Source: JAQBQZ01 sp964406475
GTDB taxonomy: Bacteria > Patescibacteriota > Minisyncoccia > Phycocordibacterales > CAIRYW01
Assembly (NCBI GenBank): GCA_964406475.1
Contig: CAYORS010000002.1
Span: 1 to 64,000, forward strand
Length of the DNA stretch: 64,000 nt
Direction: 5' to 3'
Shown here: positions 1 to 7,804 of the stretch, one piece after another
Layout: each line of letters opens with the position of its first letter
How positions within the stretch are numbered: the first letter of the stretch is position 1
Notes under the pieces: generated by a model
Database searches by the model: none
Told to the model about the DNA's origin: nothing
Seen by the model: the letters and a program-made list of their open reading frames with translations, nothing else
Program-made: the position numbers and the translations under genes

Positions 1-493
1 AGCGACAGATACAGAAATCAAAGAAGAACTTGAAAAGGCGGGTCTTGGATCAGATGGTAAAATCACCCTCTTTGATGGACGAACAGGAGATCCTTTCAAA
101 CAAAAAATCGCTGTTGGGTATATGTATATTTTGAAACTTCACCATATGGTGGAAGACAAAATCCATATGCGTTCTATTGGTCCATACTCACTCATTACAC
201 AGCAGCCGCTTGGAGGTAAGGCTCAAGGAGGAGGACAGAGATTTGGAGAAATGGAAGTGTGGGCTCTTCTTGGTCATGGTGCTGCGTATATGCTTCGTGA
301 AATGCTCACTGTCAAATCTGATGATATTACAGGACGTAGTGCAACATTCGATGCGATTGTTCGTGGTGAAAGAATTGAGCAAACAAACTCACCAGCATCA
401 TTCAATGTGTTGCTTGCAAACCTTCGAGGTCTTGGTCTTGATGTAACACTTCAAAAGTCGGATGAAGAAAGTACAGGAGAGGTTACAAAATAA
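1..493 (+). CDS. rpoB: RNA polymerase beta subunit, C-terminal part (5' end outside window)
   Basis: This is the last ~163 residues of the RNA polymerase beta subunit, read in the frame starting at base 2. The segment around residues GGKAQGGGQRFGEMEVWAL is the invariant beta C-terminal clamp region that packs against beta', and it follows the conserved GYMYILKLHHMVEDK stretch. The protein ends with a short acidic/polar tail. rpoC follows 17 bp downstream, the standard rpoBC arrangement, so both are probably one transcript whose promoter lies left of the window. Identification is firm; only the start is missing. Confidence 0.97.
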   Translation, partial: ATDTEIKEELEKAGLGSDGKITLFDGRTGDPFKQKIAVGYMYILKLHHMVEDKIHMRSIGPYSLITQQPLGGKAQGGGQRFGEMEVWALLGHGAAYMLREMLTVKSDDITGRSATFDAIVRGERIEQTNSPASFNVLLANLRGLGLDVTLQKSDEESTGEVTK

Positions 494-510
494 TAGCTAA
501 TACAACAACA

Positions 511-3500
511 ATGATTAAAAGAAAAGAATCAAAAAAGTTTGACTACATCGCTCTTCAAGTAGCATCTCCTGAACGTATTCGTGAGTGGTCTCATGGTGAA
601 GTGACAAAACCTGAGACAATGAACTATAGAACTCAACGAAGTGAAAAATCAGGTCTCTTCGACGAAAAAATCTTTGGACCAGATCGTGATTATGAATGTT
701 ATTGTGGTAAGTACAAAGGTATAAGGTATAAGGGTATTGTCTGTGAAAAATGTGGTGTTGAAATCACAAGATCAATCGTACGACGAGAAAGAATGGGACA
801 TATTGAACTTGCAACACCCGTTGCTCATGTGTGGTTTTTGAGAAACATTCCTTCTCGAATCTCTCTTGTGCTCGGTATTCCTTCATCTGAAGTAGAAAAG
901 GTTGTTTATTTTGCAGGCTACCTCATTACAAAAGTAAACGAAGAAGAAAAAGAAAGAGTACTTCGTGATCTTGATTCAGAGTTCAAAGCAAAAATCAAAA
1001 CTGTCAATGATGAAAAAACAAAAGAAGCAATCAAAGATCTTCTCGTTTCAACAAAACTCGAAATCGACAATATTAAAGTAGGACGTGTTCTTGTGGAAGC
1101 GCAGTATCATAAGTTTGCATTAAAATATGGAACTATCTTTGAAGCATCAATCGGTGCAGAAGCTATTTTTAATATTTTCAAAACACTTGATCTTCCAAAG
1201 ATTATTGTAGAACTTGAAGCTCAACTTGAAAAAGCAAACACACAAGAAAGAGAAAAAATCAGCAAGCGTCTTGCTGTAATCAAAAATATGGTCGCATCAA
1301 ATATTCGTCCTGATTGGATGTTTATTACAGCGCTTCCTGTTATCCCCGCAGCACTTCGACCTATGGTTGCTCTTGATGGAGGACGACATGCAACAACAGA
1401 TGTGAACGATTTGTATCGACGTGTTATAAACAGAAACAATCGACTCAAAAAACTCAAAGAAATTCACGCACCTGAAGTTATTCTTCGAAATGAAAAAAGA
1501 ATTCTTCAAGAAGCGGTAGACGCACTCATTGATAGTTCTCAAAAATCAGGCAATGCTGGTTTTGCAGGAGCAGGTCCAGCACAAAGACGAGTCCTCAAAT
1601 CTCTTTCGGATAACCTCAAAGGTAAACGAGGACTCTTCCGACAAAATCTTTTGGGTAAACGAGTAGACTACTCTGGACGATCTGTTATCGTTGTGGGTCC
1701 AGAACTTAGCCTTGATCAATGTGGTCTTCCAAAAAATATGGCTCTCGAAATGTTTAGACCATTCGTTATTGCGGATATTTTGAAACAAGAACTTGCATAC
1801 AATATTCGAGGTGCTTCACGACTCATTGAAGAAGGGATACCCGAAGTATGGGCGATTCTTGAAGATGTTATCAAAGACAAATACGTACTTTTGAACCGTG
1901 CTCCAACACTTCACCGACTTGGTATTCAAGCTTTTAGACCAGTGCTTATTGAAGGATCTGCTATCCGTGTTCATCCACTTGTATGTACTGCGTTTAACGC
2001 TGACTTCGACGGAGATACTATGGCTGTTCACGTTCCTCTTTCTTTGGAGGCACAGCTCGAGGCAAAAAACATAATGGCAGCAGACAAAAACATCTTGAAG
2101 CCAGGAAGTGGAAACTTGATTGCATCTGTGGACAAACAAGATATTGTGCTTGGGTGTTATTGGATGACACAAATGATAGATGGAGAGAAAGGTGAAGGGA
2201 AGTATTTTGAGTCATTCGCGAGTGCGATTGCTGCACTCAACTTTGGTGTTATTTCGTATCAAGCAAAAATAAAAACTCTTGCTCCGGAAGGAGAAAAATT
2301 CAAAGAGTTTGGAGGAAAGTATTTTGAGACGACAGTAGGACGAATCCTTTTCAACGAACTTCTTCCAGATGACTATCCTTTTGTTAATAAAGAAACTGAC
2401 AAAAAGACAATGGCAGGAGTGATGAGTGATCTTATGGTGCGATATGGAGTAGAAAATCTTGCAAAAACTTTGGACAAAGTAAAAGCGTTTGGATTTAAGT
2501 ATGTAACAGCATCTGGAGTGACCTTTGGTATTGATGACGTAAAAGTTCCTGAAGGTAAAAAAGCGACTGTAGAAGAAGCTATGAACCAATCAGAAATGGT
2601 GAACGAGCAATTCAACGAAGGTCTTTTGTCAGAAGAAGAAAGGGTTCGCAAAAATATTGAAATCTGGCACGGTGTTAAGAGTAAGATTGAAAAGATGGTG
2701 ATTGACAATCTTGATAAAAAAGGATCTGTATACAGAATGTTCAAATCTGGTGCTCGAGGTAGTGCTGCACAGATTACACAAATGGCAGGTATGAAAGGAC
2801 TCATCCAAAGTGCGTCAGGTGAGACTTTGGAGCTTCCTATTATGTCTTCAACAAAAGAAGGTTTCAACCCAATTGAATACTTCATCAACACACATGGTTC
2901 TCGTAAAAACCTTGCTGACACAGCTTTGAATACCGCAAAGGCTGGATACCTTACACGACGACTTTTCGTTGCTGCGCAAGATGTTTTGATTGTTGAAGAT
3001 GATTGTGGTGTCAAAGAAGGAATTGTCATTCGTAAAGAAACTGCTTCAGGTATTGAGACACCGATATCTAAAAGTATCAAAGGACGAGTGCTTCTTGCAT
3101 CAGTTCTTAATTCAGAAGGAAAAGTTATGTTTGAAAAGAATCATATTTTGTCTGGATTTGATGCTGAGCTTATTGAAAAGGCGGGTATTGAAGAAGTGTC
3201 TGTACGATCGCCTTTGACATGTAAATCTGTTGATGGTATCTGTGCGCTTTGTTATGGTATGGATCTTGGTAAAAACAAAAAAGTAGATATCGGAGAAGCT
3301 GTGGGAACTGTGGCTGCGCAAGCGATTGGAGAACCAGGAACTCAGCTATCGATGAACACAAAACATACAGGAGGTGCTGCTTCTGCGGGTGGAGATATTA
3401 TTCAAGGTCTTCCTCGTGTGGAAGAAGTGTTCGAAAAGAGACGACCAAAAACTCCTGCTGTTGTAGCGTATGCTGACGGTGTTGTGACTGATATAAAAGA

Positions 3501-4176
3501 TGATGGAAAACAAAAAGTTATTACTATCACACCAACTCTTGGAGAAAAATCAAAATCAAAGAAAGAAAGTGGAGAATATATTATTCCACGTATCCGAGTT
3601 ATTCTTGTTCGAGTCGGAGATTCTGTCAAAAAGGGAGATGTGATTACTGACGGTTCTGCTGATATTGATGAACTCTTTAAGTACGCAGGTAAAGAGCGTG
3701 CAGAAGAATACATCATTAGTGAAATCAAAAAACTTTATGAACTCCAAGGAGAACCTGTATCACGAAAGCATATTGAAATCATTGTTCGACAAATGTTTTC
3801 ACGAGTAAAGGTAAAATCATCAGGAGATACAGCGCTTGTGGGTGGTGATATTATTGAGAACTCAGAATTTGATGAAGCAAACGCTTTGGCTCGTGGTGAA
3901 GGTAAAACAGAAGCAAAAGGTGAAGCTATAGTATTGGGTATTACTGATGTGTCACTCTCTCGAAAGAGTTTCCTCTCTGCCGCATCATTCCAGCACACAA
4001 CTCGTGTACTCATTCAAGCATCAGTTGAAGGCTCAAAAGACAAGCTTAAGGGACTTATGGAAAATGTGATTTTGGGACGACTCATTCCTGCAGGATCTGG
4101 TTTTAAGGGAAGTGAAAAATCACAAATGATTGATGAGCTCAAGGCTACATTTACTGACGAAGCATCTGTAGAGTAG
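511..4176 (+). CDS. rpoC: RNA polymerase beta' subunit
   Basis: Catalytic beta' subunit of RNA polymerase, 1221 residues. The active-site motif NADFDGD lies at residues 496-502, with the Mg-binding aspartates D498, D500 and D502. Zinc site 1 is formed by C63, C65, C78 and C81. The second zinc site uses C832 and the C904/C911/C914 cluster. The trigger-loop/bridge-helix region (GEPGTQLSMNTKHTGG) is intact. Its length is near the short end for bacterial beta', with no large lineage insertion in the jaw. It follows rpoB by 17 bp and is followed by a 170-bp AT-rich palindromic spacer before dnaG. Confidence 0.98.
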   Translation: MIKRKESKKFDYIALQVASPERIREWSHGEVTKPETMNYRTQRSEKSGLFDEKIFGPDRDYECYCGKYKGIRYKGIVCEKCGVEITRSIVRRERMGHIELATPVAHVWFLRNIPSRISLVLGIPSSEVEKVVYFAGYLITKVNEEEKERVLRDLDSEFKAKIKTVNDEKTKEAIKDLLVSTKLEIDNIKVGRVLVEAQYHKFALKYGTIFEASIGAEAIFNIFKTLDLPKIIVELEAQLEKANTQEREKISKRLAVIKNMVASNIRPDWMFITALPVIPAALRPMVALDGGRHATTDVNDLYRRVINRNNRLKKLKEIHAPEVILRNEKRILQEAVDALIDSSQKSGNAGFAGAGPAQRRVLKSLSDNLKGKRGLFRQNLLGKRVDYSGRSVIVVGPELSLDQCGLPKNMALEMFRPFVIADILKQELAYNIRGASRLIEEGIPEVWAILEDVIKDKYVLLNRAPTLHRLGIQAFRPVLIEGSAIRVHPLVCTAFNADFDGDTMAVHVPLSLEAQLEAKNIMAADKNILKPGSGNLIASVDKQDIVLGCYWMTQMIDGEKGEGKYFESFASAIAALNFGVISYQAKIKTLAPEGEKFKEFGGKYFETTVGRILFNELLPDDYPFVNKETDKKTMAGVMSDLMVRYGVENLAKTLDKVKAFGFKYVTASGVTFGIDDVKVPEGKKATVEEAMNQSEMVNEQFNEGLLSEEERVRKNIEIWHGVKSKIEKMVIDNLDKKGSVYRMFKSGARGSAAQITQMAGMKGLIQSASGETLELPIMSSTKEGFNPIEYFINTHGSRKNLADTALNTAKAGYLTRRLFVAAQDVLIVEDDCGVKEGIVIRKETASGIETPISKSIKGRVLLASVLNSEGKVMFEKNHILSGFDAELIEKAGIEEVSVRSPLTCKSVDGICALCYGMDLGKNKKVDIGEAVGTVAAQAIGEPGTQLSMNTKHTGGAASAGGDIIQGLPRVEEVFEKRRPKTPAVVAYADGVVTDIKDDGKQKVITITPTLGEKSKSKKESGEYIIPRIRVILVRVGDSVKKGDVITDGSADIDELFKYAGKERAEEYIISEIKKLYELQGEPVSRKHIEIIVRQMFSRVKVKSSGDTALVGGDIIENSEFDEANALARGEGKTEAKGEAIVLGITDVSLSRKSFLSAASFQHTTRVLIQASVEGSKDKLKGLMENVILGRLIPAGSGFKGSEKSQMIDELKATFTDEASVE

Positions 4177-4186
4177 TAGCTAAAAT

Positions 4187-4306
4187 CAACAATTATCAAT
4201 AATCAATAACCAAACAATACATACTTATCAAAGTTTTAATAATTTAAACATTGATATCTTATGTATTGTTTGATAATTGAAATTTGGTTATTGGTCATTA
4301 TGATCT
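4187..4306. repeat. AT-rich nested inverted repeat between rpoC and dnaG
   Basis: A perfect 13-bp inverted repeat (4211-4223 against 4260-4272, core CAAACAATACATA) has outer arms AATAACCA / TGGTTATT around it. It is not followed by a T-run, so it is not a standard terminator. The spacer before atpD (58790-58897) has a similar order of words, including ATTGTTTG and TTGGT-ATnGGT-ATTAT. The two may be diverged copies of a small palindromic repeat. The similarity was judged by eye. Confidence 0.4.
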
Positions 4307-4346
4307 GTTTTAAGTCATTGTTACTTGTAACTTCTAAACTTAAATA

Positions 4347-6038
4347 ATGTCCACCACAGTTCAAAATATAAAAGAAAGACTTTCGATTGTTGAAATTATT
4401 TCTTCTTACATTGATATTGAAAAATCAGGAAGTAATTTTAAAGCAAAGTGTCCTTTTCATCATGAAAAGACAGCGTCTTTTTTCATCTCTCCTGATAGAG
4501 GGAGTTATTATTGTTTTGGTTGCGGGGTGAAAGGGGATATTTTTACATTCGTTCAAGAATTTGAAGGGATTGATTTTTTGGCCGCACTCCATATGCTTGC
4601 TTCGAAAGCTGGTGTTGTAGTAGAGAAAAAACAAAAAGATCAAGAAGGGGAAGATAAAGAAGTGCGATTATATCGTATTCTTGAAGATGCGACTGTGTTT
4701 TTCCAGACCAAATTAAAAGATAATATGGAAGCTTTGTCTTATCTCAAAAAACGAGGTCTCGAGATTGAAACCGTTCGTTTATGGAAGATTGGTTTTGCTC
4801 CGAATGAGTGGAGGGAGCTTAAAACATACCTTCTACAGAAAGGATATTCCGAAGAGGAAATGCTTGTTTCTGGTCTTATCAAAAAACCCGAACAAGGAGA
4901 AAGTTATGATCGTTTTCGTGGGCGAATTATGTTTCCTTTGTGTGACACTTTAGGACGAGTAGTTGCGTTTTCGGGAAGAATTCTTAATCCATCCAAAGAT
5001 GATGAGGCAAAGTATTTGAACAGTCCTGATACACCTTTGTTTGACAAGTCTAAACTTTTGTATGGTTTTAATTTTGCAAAATCAGAAATTCGCAAAAAAC
5101 AAAGTGTTATCCTTGTTGAGGGGCAAATGGATCTTTTGATGTCACATCAGGCTGGAGTCATAAATACTGTTGCATCATCAGGTACGGCGCTTACACAGGA
5201 ACATCTGCTTCATCTACGACGTCTTACGGATAGAATTATTATTGCGTTTGATGCCGATAATGCGGGACAGAATGCAACACTAAGAGCATGGAAGCTCGCA
5301 TTGAAGGAGGGGTTTGTTGTTCATATAGTCAATCTGCCTTCAGGACTTGATCCTGCTGATAGTATACTCAAAGATAAGAATATTTGGATTGAGGCGATTG
5401 CAAAGTCCCAAGGTGTTGTTTCGTATTTTATTGACATCATGAAATCAAAATCTGGCAAAGATGCTGATGATATTTTGAAACAGAAACTCTTGCCTTTGGT
5501 TAAGATGGTACAAAGCGGTATTGATCAGACTAGGTATCTTCAAGAAATCAGTTTTGCTTCTGGTATTGGAGAAAAGGTTTTGGAATCAGAAATGCAAAAA
5601 ATAATAGATGAGGATGTTTCTTCGGTTCATACTGAAACAAAGGTTAATGAATCTCAAAAACGTATTCCTGAAGCACTTTCTTTTGCATTATATCTTGATT
5701 CAAAAAAGCATCCATTTGCAGTGAAGTTTAAAGAACTTTTACTCCTTATTGATCCCGCTTATCAAAACAAAATCCCAAAAGATGAAAATTATATTTCTAA
5801 AATCCTTTTTGAAATAGAGATGCATTACGGCGATGTTTCTTTGGCAGAAAAAATTGGCAATACTCTTTTGTATCATTATGAAGAAAGTCTTCTTAAAGAA
5901 GATTTTGCAAAAACAATGGAGAGATTGAAACGCAGTGAACTTGTAAGGGATATTCCAAACGTTGAAAAAGAGCTCAAGCATTGCCAAGATATATCAACCA
6001 AACTGTCGGGGTTATCAAAAAAATATGCAAATCCTTAA
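4347..6038 (+). CDS. dnaG: DNA primase
   Basis: Synthesises RNA primers for DNA replication together with DnaB. The N-terminal CHC2 zinc ribbon is clear: C35, H38, C56 and C59. It is followed by the RNA polymerase domain with a Toprim core: the glutamate of VILVEGQMD and the DxD of AFDADNAGQ. The roughly 130 C-terminal residues match the place of the helicase-binding domain but are too divergent to assign by eye. At 563 residues it is slightly short for the family. A -10-like TAAACT ends 6 bp before the ATG. The sigma factor gene follows 35 bp later, giving the dnaG-rpoD pairing seen in many bacteria. Confidence 0.96.
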   Translation: MSTTVQNIKERLSIVEIISSYIDIEKSGSNFKAKCPFHHEKTASFFISPDRGSYYCFGCGVKGDIFTFVQEFEGIDFLAALHMLASKAGVVVEKKQKDQEGEDKEVRLYRILEDATVFFQTKLKDNMEALSYLKKRGLEIETVRLWKIGFAPNEWRELKTYLLQKGYSEEEMLVSGLIKKPEQGESYDRFRGRIMFPLCDTLGRVVAFSGRILNPSKDDEAKYLNSPDTPLFDKSKLLYGFNFAKSEIRKKQSVILVEGQMDLLMSHQAGVINTVASSGTALTQEHLLHLRRLTDRIIIAFDADNAGQNATLRAWKLALKEGFVVHIVNLPSGLDPADSILKDKNIWIEAIAKSQGVVSYFIDIMKSKSGKDADDILKQKLLPLVKMVQSGIDQTRYLQEISFASGIGEKVLESEMQKIIDEDVSSVHTETKVNESQKRIPEALSFALYLDSKKHPFAVKFKELLLLIDPAYQNKIPKDENYISKILFEIEMHYGDVSLAEKIGNTLLYHYEESLLKEDFAKTMERLKRSELVRDIPNVEKELKHCQDISTKLSGLSKKYANP

Positions 6039-6073
6039 TTTTATATTATTATTAGCTCACTATTTATAAAAAT

Positions 6074-7321
6074 ATGAAAAAAAACTCAAAAACAAAAAAG
6101 CAGAAAAAAGGACCATCAAAAGTAAATAAAAAGAAAGTTATTAAAAAGATAAAAAAGGTTATCAAAAAAAAGGCACCTCTCAAAAAGAAGGTTATTAAAA
6201 AAACTGCTCAACCTACAACAAAATCTGTTTCCAAAAAAGCCGTAGCAAAAAAAGATGATCTACAAAAAAGACTCGACCAACTTCTTGTGAAGGGGAGAGA
6301 AAGAGGTTTTGTGACATATGATGATATTCTCAAAGAGTTTCCTACTATTGAAGAGGATGTGATGTTTCTTGATTCTTTGTATGAAAAATTCAGTTCATCA
6401 GGTGTTGATATTCTAGAGGGAGGAGGTTTACTTGAGGTGCATACTGATGAAGATGAATTTCTCAAAAAATACGCAGGAAGCAAGGGGGATGGCCATGACT
6501 CCATTCAAATGTATCTCAAAGAGATTGGACATTACCCACTCATTCATGCTGCTGAAGAAAAAGATTTGGCTCGTCGTATTCAAGAAGGTGATGAAGAAGC
6601 AAAAAATCTTCTTGCCAAGGCTAACCTTCGTCTTGTGGTGTCTATTGCAAAAAAATACGTAGGACGGAGTGCGGACTTGACTCTTTTAGACTTGATTCAA
6701 GAAGGGAACCTTGGTCTTTTTAAGGCTGTTGATAAGTTTGACTGGTCAAAAGGTTTCAAGTTTTCTACCTATGCAACATGGTGGATTAGACAGTCTATTA
6801 CTCGTGCGCTCGCTGATCAGTCACGAACGATTCGTGTCCCGGTGCATATGGTGGAAACAATCGCAAAGTATAAACAAGTAGTACGACGTCTGTCACAAGA
6901 TCTCGGACGTGATCCAATGCCTGATGAGATAGCGGTTGAAATGGGTCTTGATGTTGATAAGGTGTATCAAATAGAAAAGATTGACCAAGCGACAGTCTCA
7001 CTTGATACTCCTGTAGGGGATGATGGTGATGACAAGACAACTTTTGGAGATTTTATTGCAGATGAAAAAATCCCAACCCCTGATCAAGAAACATCACAAA
7101 AGATTTTGAGCGACCAAGTCAAAGAAATCTTGGACGATCTTTCTGAAAAAGAACGACGAATTCTTGAAATGCGACATGGGCTTATGGATGGTATACAGCA
7201 CACACTCGAAGAGGTAGGCAAGACATTTGGAGTGACAAGAGAGCGTATTAGACAGATTGAGGCAAAAGCACTCGACAAGATACGAACACATGAGAAGGTA
7301 AGTAGATTGAGGAATTATTAA
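6074..7321 (+). CDS. rpoD: RNA polymerase primary sigma factor (sigma-70)
   Basis: Housekeeping sigma factor, 415 residues. The first ~60 residues are almost all Lys/Ala/Thr, a basic low-complexity tail added in front of a recognisable region 1.1 (about 65-125). Region 1.2 begins at QMYLKEIGHYPLI. Region 2 (DLIQEGNLGLFKAVDKFD, then FSTYATWWIRQ) is the -10-binding element. Region 3 and region 4 follow, with the helix-turn-helix LEEVGKTFGVTRERIRQIE near the C-terminus. Intact -10 and -35 recognition helices agree with the TTGACA/TATAAT promoters found across this window. It probably shares a transcript with dnaG. Confidence 0.97.
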   Translation: MKKNSKTKKQKKGPSKVNKKKVIKKIKKVIKKKAPLKKKVIKKTAQPTTKSVSKKAVAKKDDLQKRLDQLLVKGRERGFVTYDDILKEFPTIEEDVMFLDSLYEKFSSSGVDILEGGGLLEVHTDEDEFLKKYAGSKGDGHDSIQMYLKEIGHYPLIHAAEEKDLARRIQEGDEEAKNLLAKANLRLVVSIAKKYVGRSADLTLLDLIQEGNLGLFKAVDKFDWSKGFKFSTYATWWIRQSITRALADQSRTIRVPVHMVETIAKYKQVVRRLSQDLGRDPMPDEIAVEMGLDVDKVYQIEKIDQATVSLDTPVGDDGDDKTTFGDFIADEKIPTPDQETSQKILSDQVKEILDDLSEKERRILEMRHGLMDGIQHTLEEVGKTFGVTRERIRQIEAKALDKIRTHEKVSRLRNY

Positions 7322-7381
7322 TGTAGAAAATTCGCAAGAGCTACCCTTACTGATTCGGAATTTACTAATAAATAATATTTT

Positions 7382-7744
7382 ATGATAAAAGATATTGCGT
7401 TTGTGGGATATCCTACAAAAGATATAAAGAAAGCGCGTGAGTTTTATGAAGGTGTTTTGGGGTTTGTTCCTTCAGATGAGTTTGGTCCTATAACAGATGA
7501 ATCACATTTTATTGAATACCCAGTTGGTAACAGTACTATAGCTTTGGGGCAAATGGATACATGGCTCCCATCCAAAGATGGTCCGAGCGCTGCATTTGAA
7601 GTGGATAATCTAAAAGAACTTGTCGAGACAGTAAGGTCAAAAGGATATGAGGTGATGATGGAAGTTATGGAATTTCCCAATTGTTCTATGGGGATCGTCC
7701 GTGATGCAGATAGTAATATGGTCACCTTGCACCAAAAGAAATAG
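7382..7744 (+). CDS. VOC (glyoxalase/bleomycin-resistance fold) family protein
   Basis: A 120-residue single VOC domain. It opens with the family pattern DIKKAREFYEGVLGF and ends with GIVRDADSNMVTLHQK, the usual last strand holding the metal-binding position. The length is right for one beta-alpha-beta-beta-beta pair that would act as a dimer. VOC proteins cover glyoxalase I, dioxygenases and antibiotic-binding proteins, and nothing here fixes the substrate. The -10-like TAATAT sits only 3 bp before the ATG. It lies between rpoD and a helicase without an obvious functional link. Confidence 0.85.
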   Translation: MIKDIAFVGYPTKDIKKAREFYEGVLGFVPSDEFGPITDESHFIEYPVGNSTIALGQMDTWLPSKDGPSAAFEVDNLKELVETVRSKGYEVMMEVMEFPNCSMGIVRDADSNMVTLHQKK

Positions 7745-7792
7745 CTTTGTTTGGGTTTGGATGTTTCTAAAGAAAAAATACCTATTTTTTGG

Positions 7793-7798
7793 TATAAT
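7793..7798 (+). promoter_or_regulatory. -10 box for helicase-nuclease gene
   Basis: TATAAT ends 6 bp before the ATG at 7805, so transcription should start at or next to the start codon and give a leaderless mRNA. This argues against the TTG start 54 bp upstream. No convincing -35 is seen. Confidence 0.6.
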
Positions 7799-7804
7799 TT
7801 CTTT

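Noticed and set aside
7751..7804. TTG start 18 codons upstream for the helicase-nuclease
   Set aside because: It would place the TATAAT box inside the coding region; family similarity begins at the ATG at 7805.
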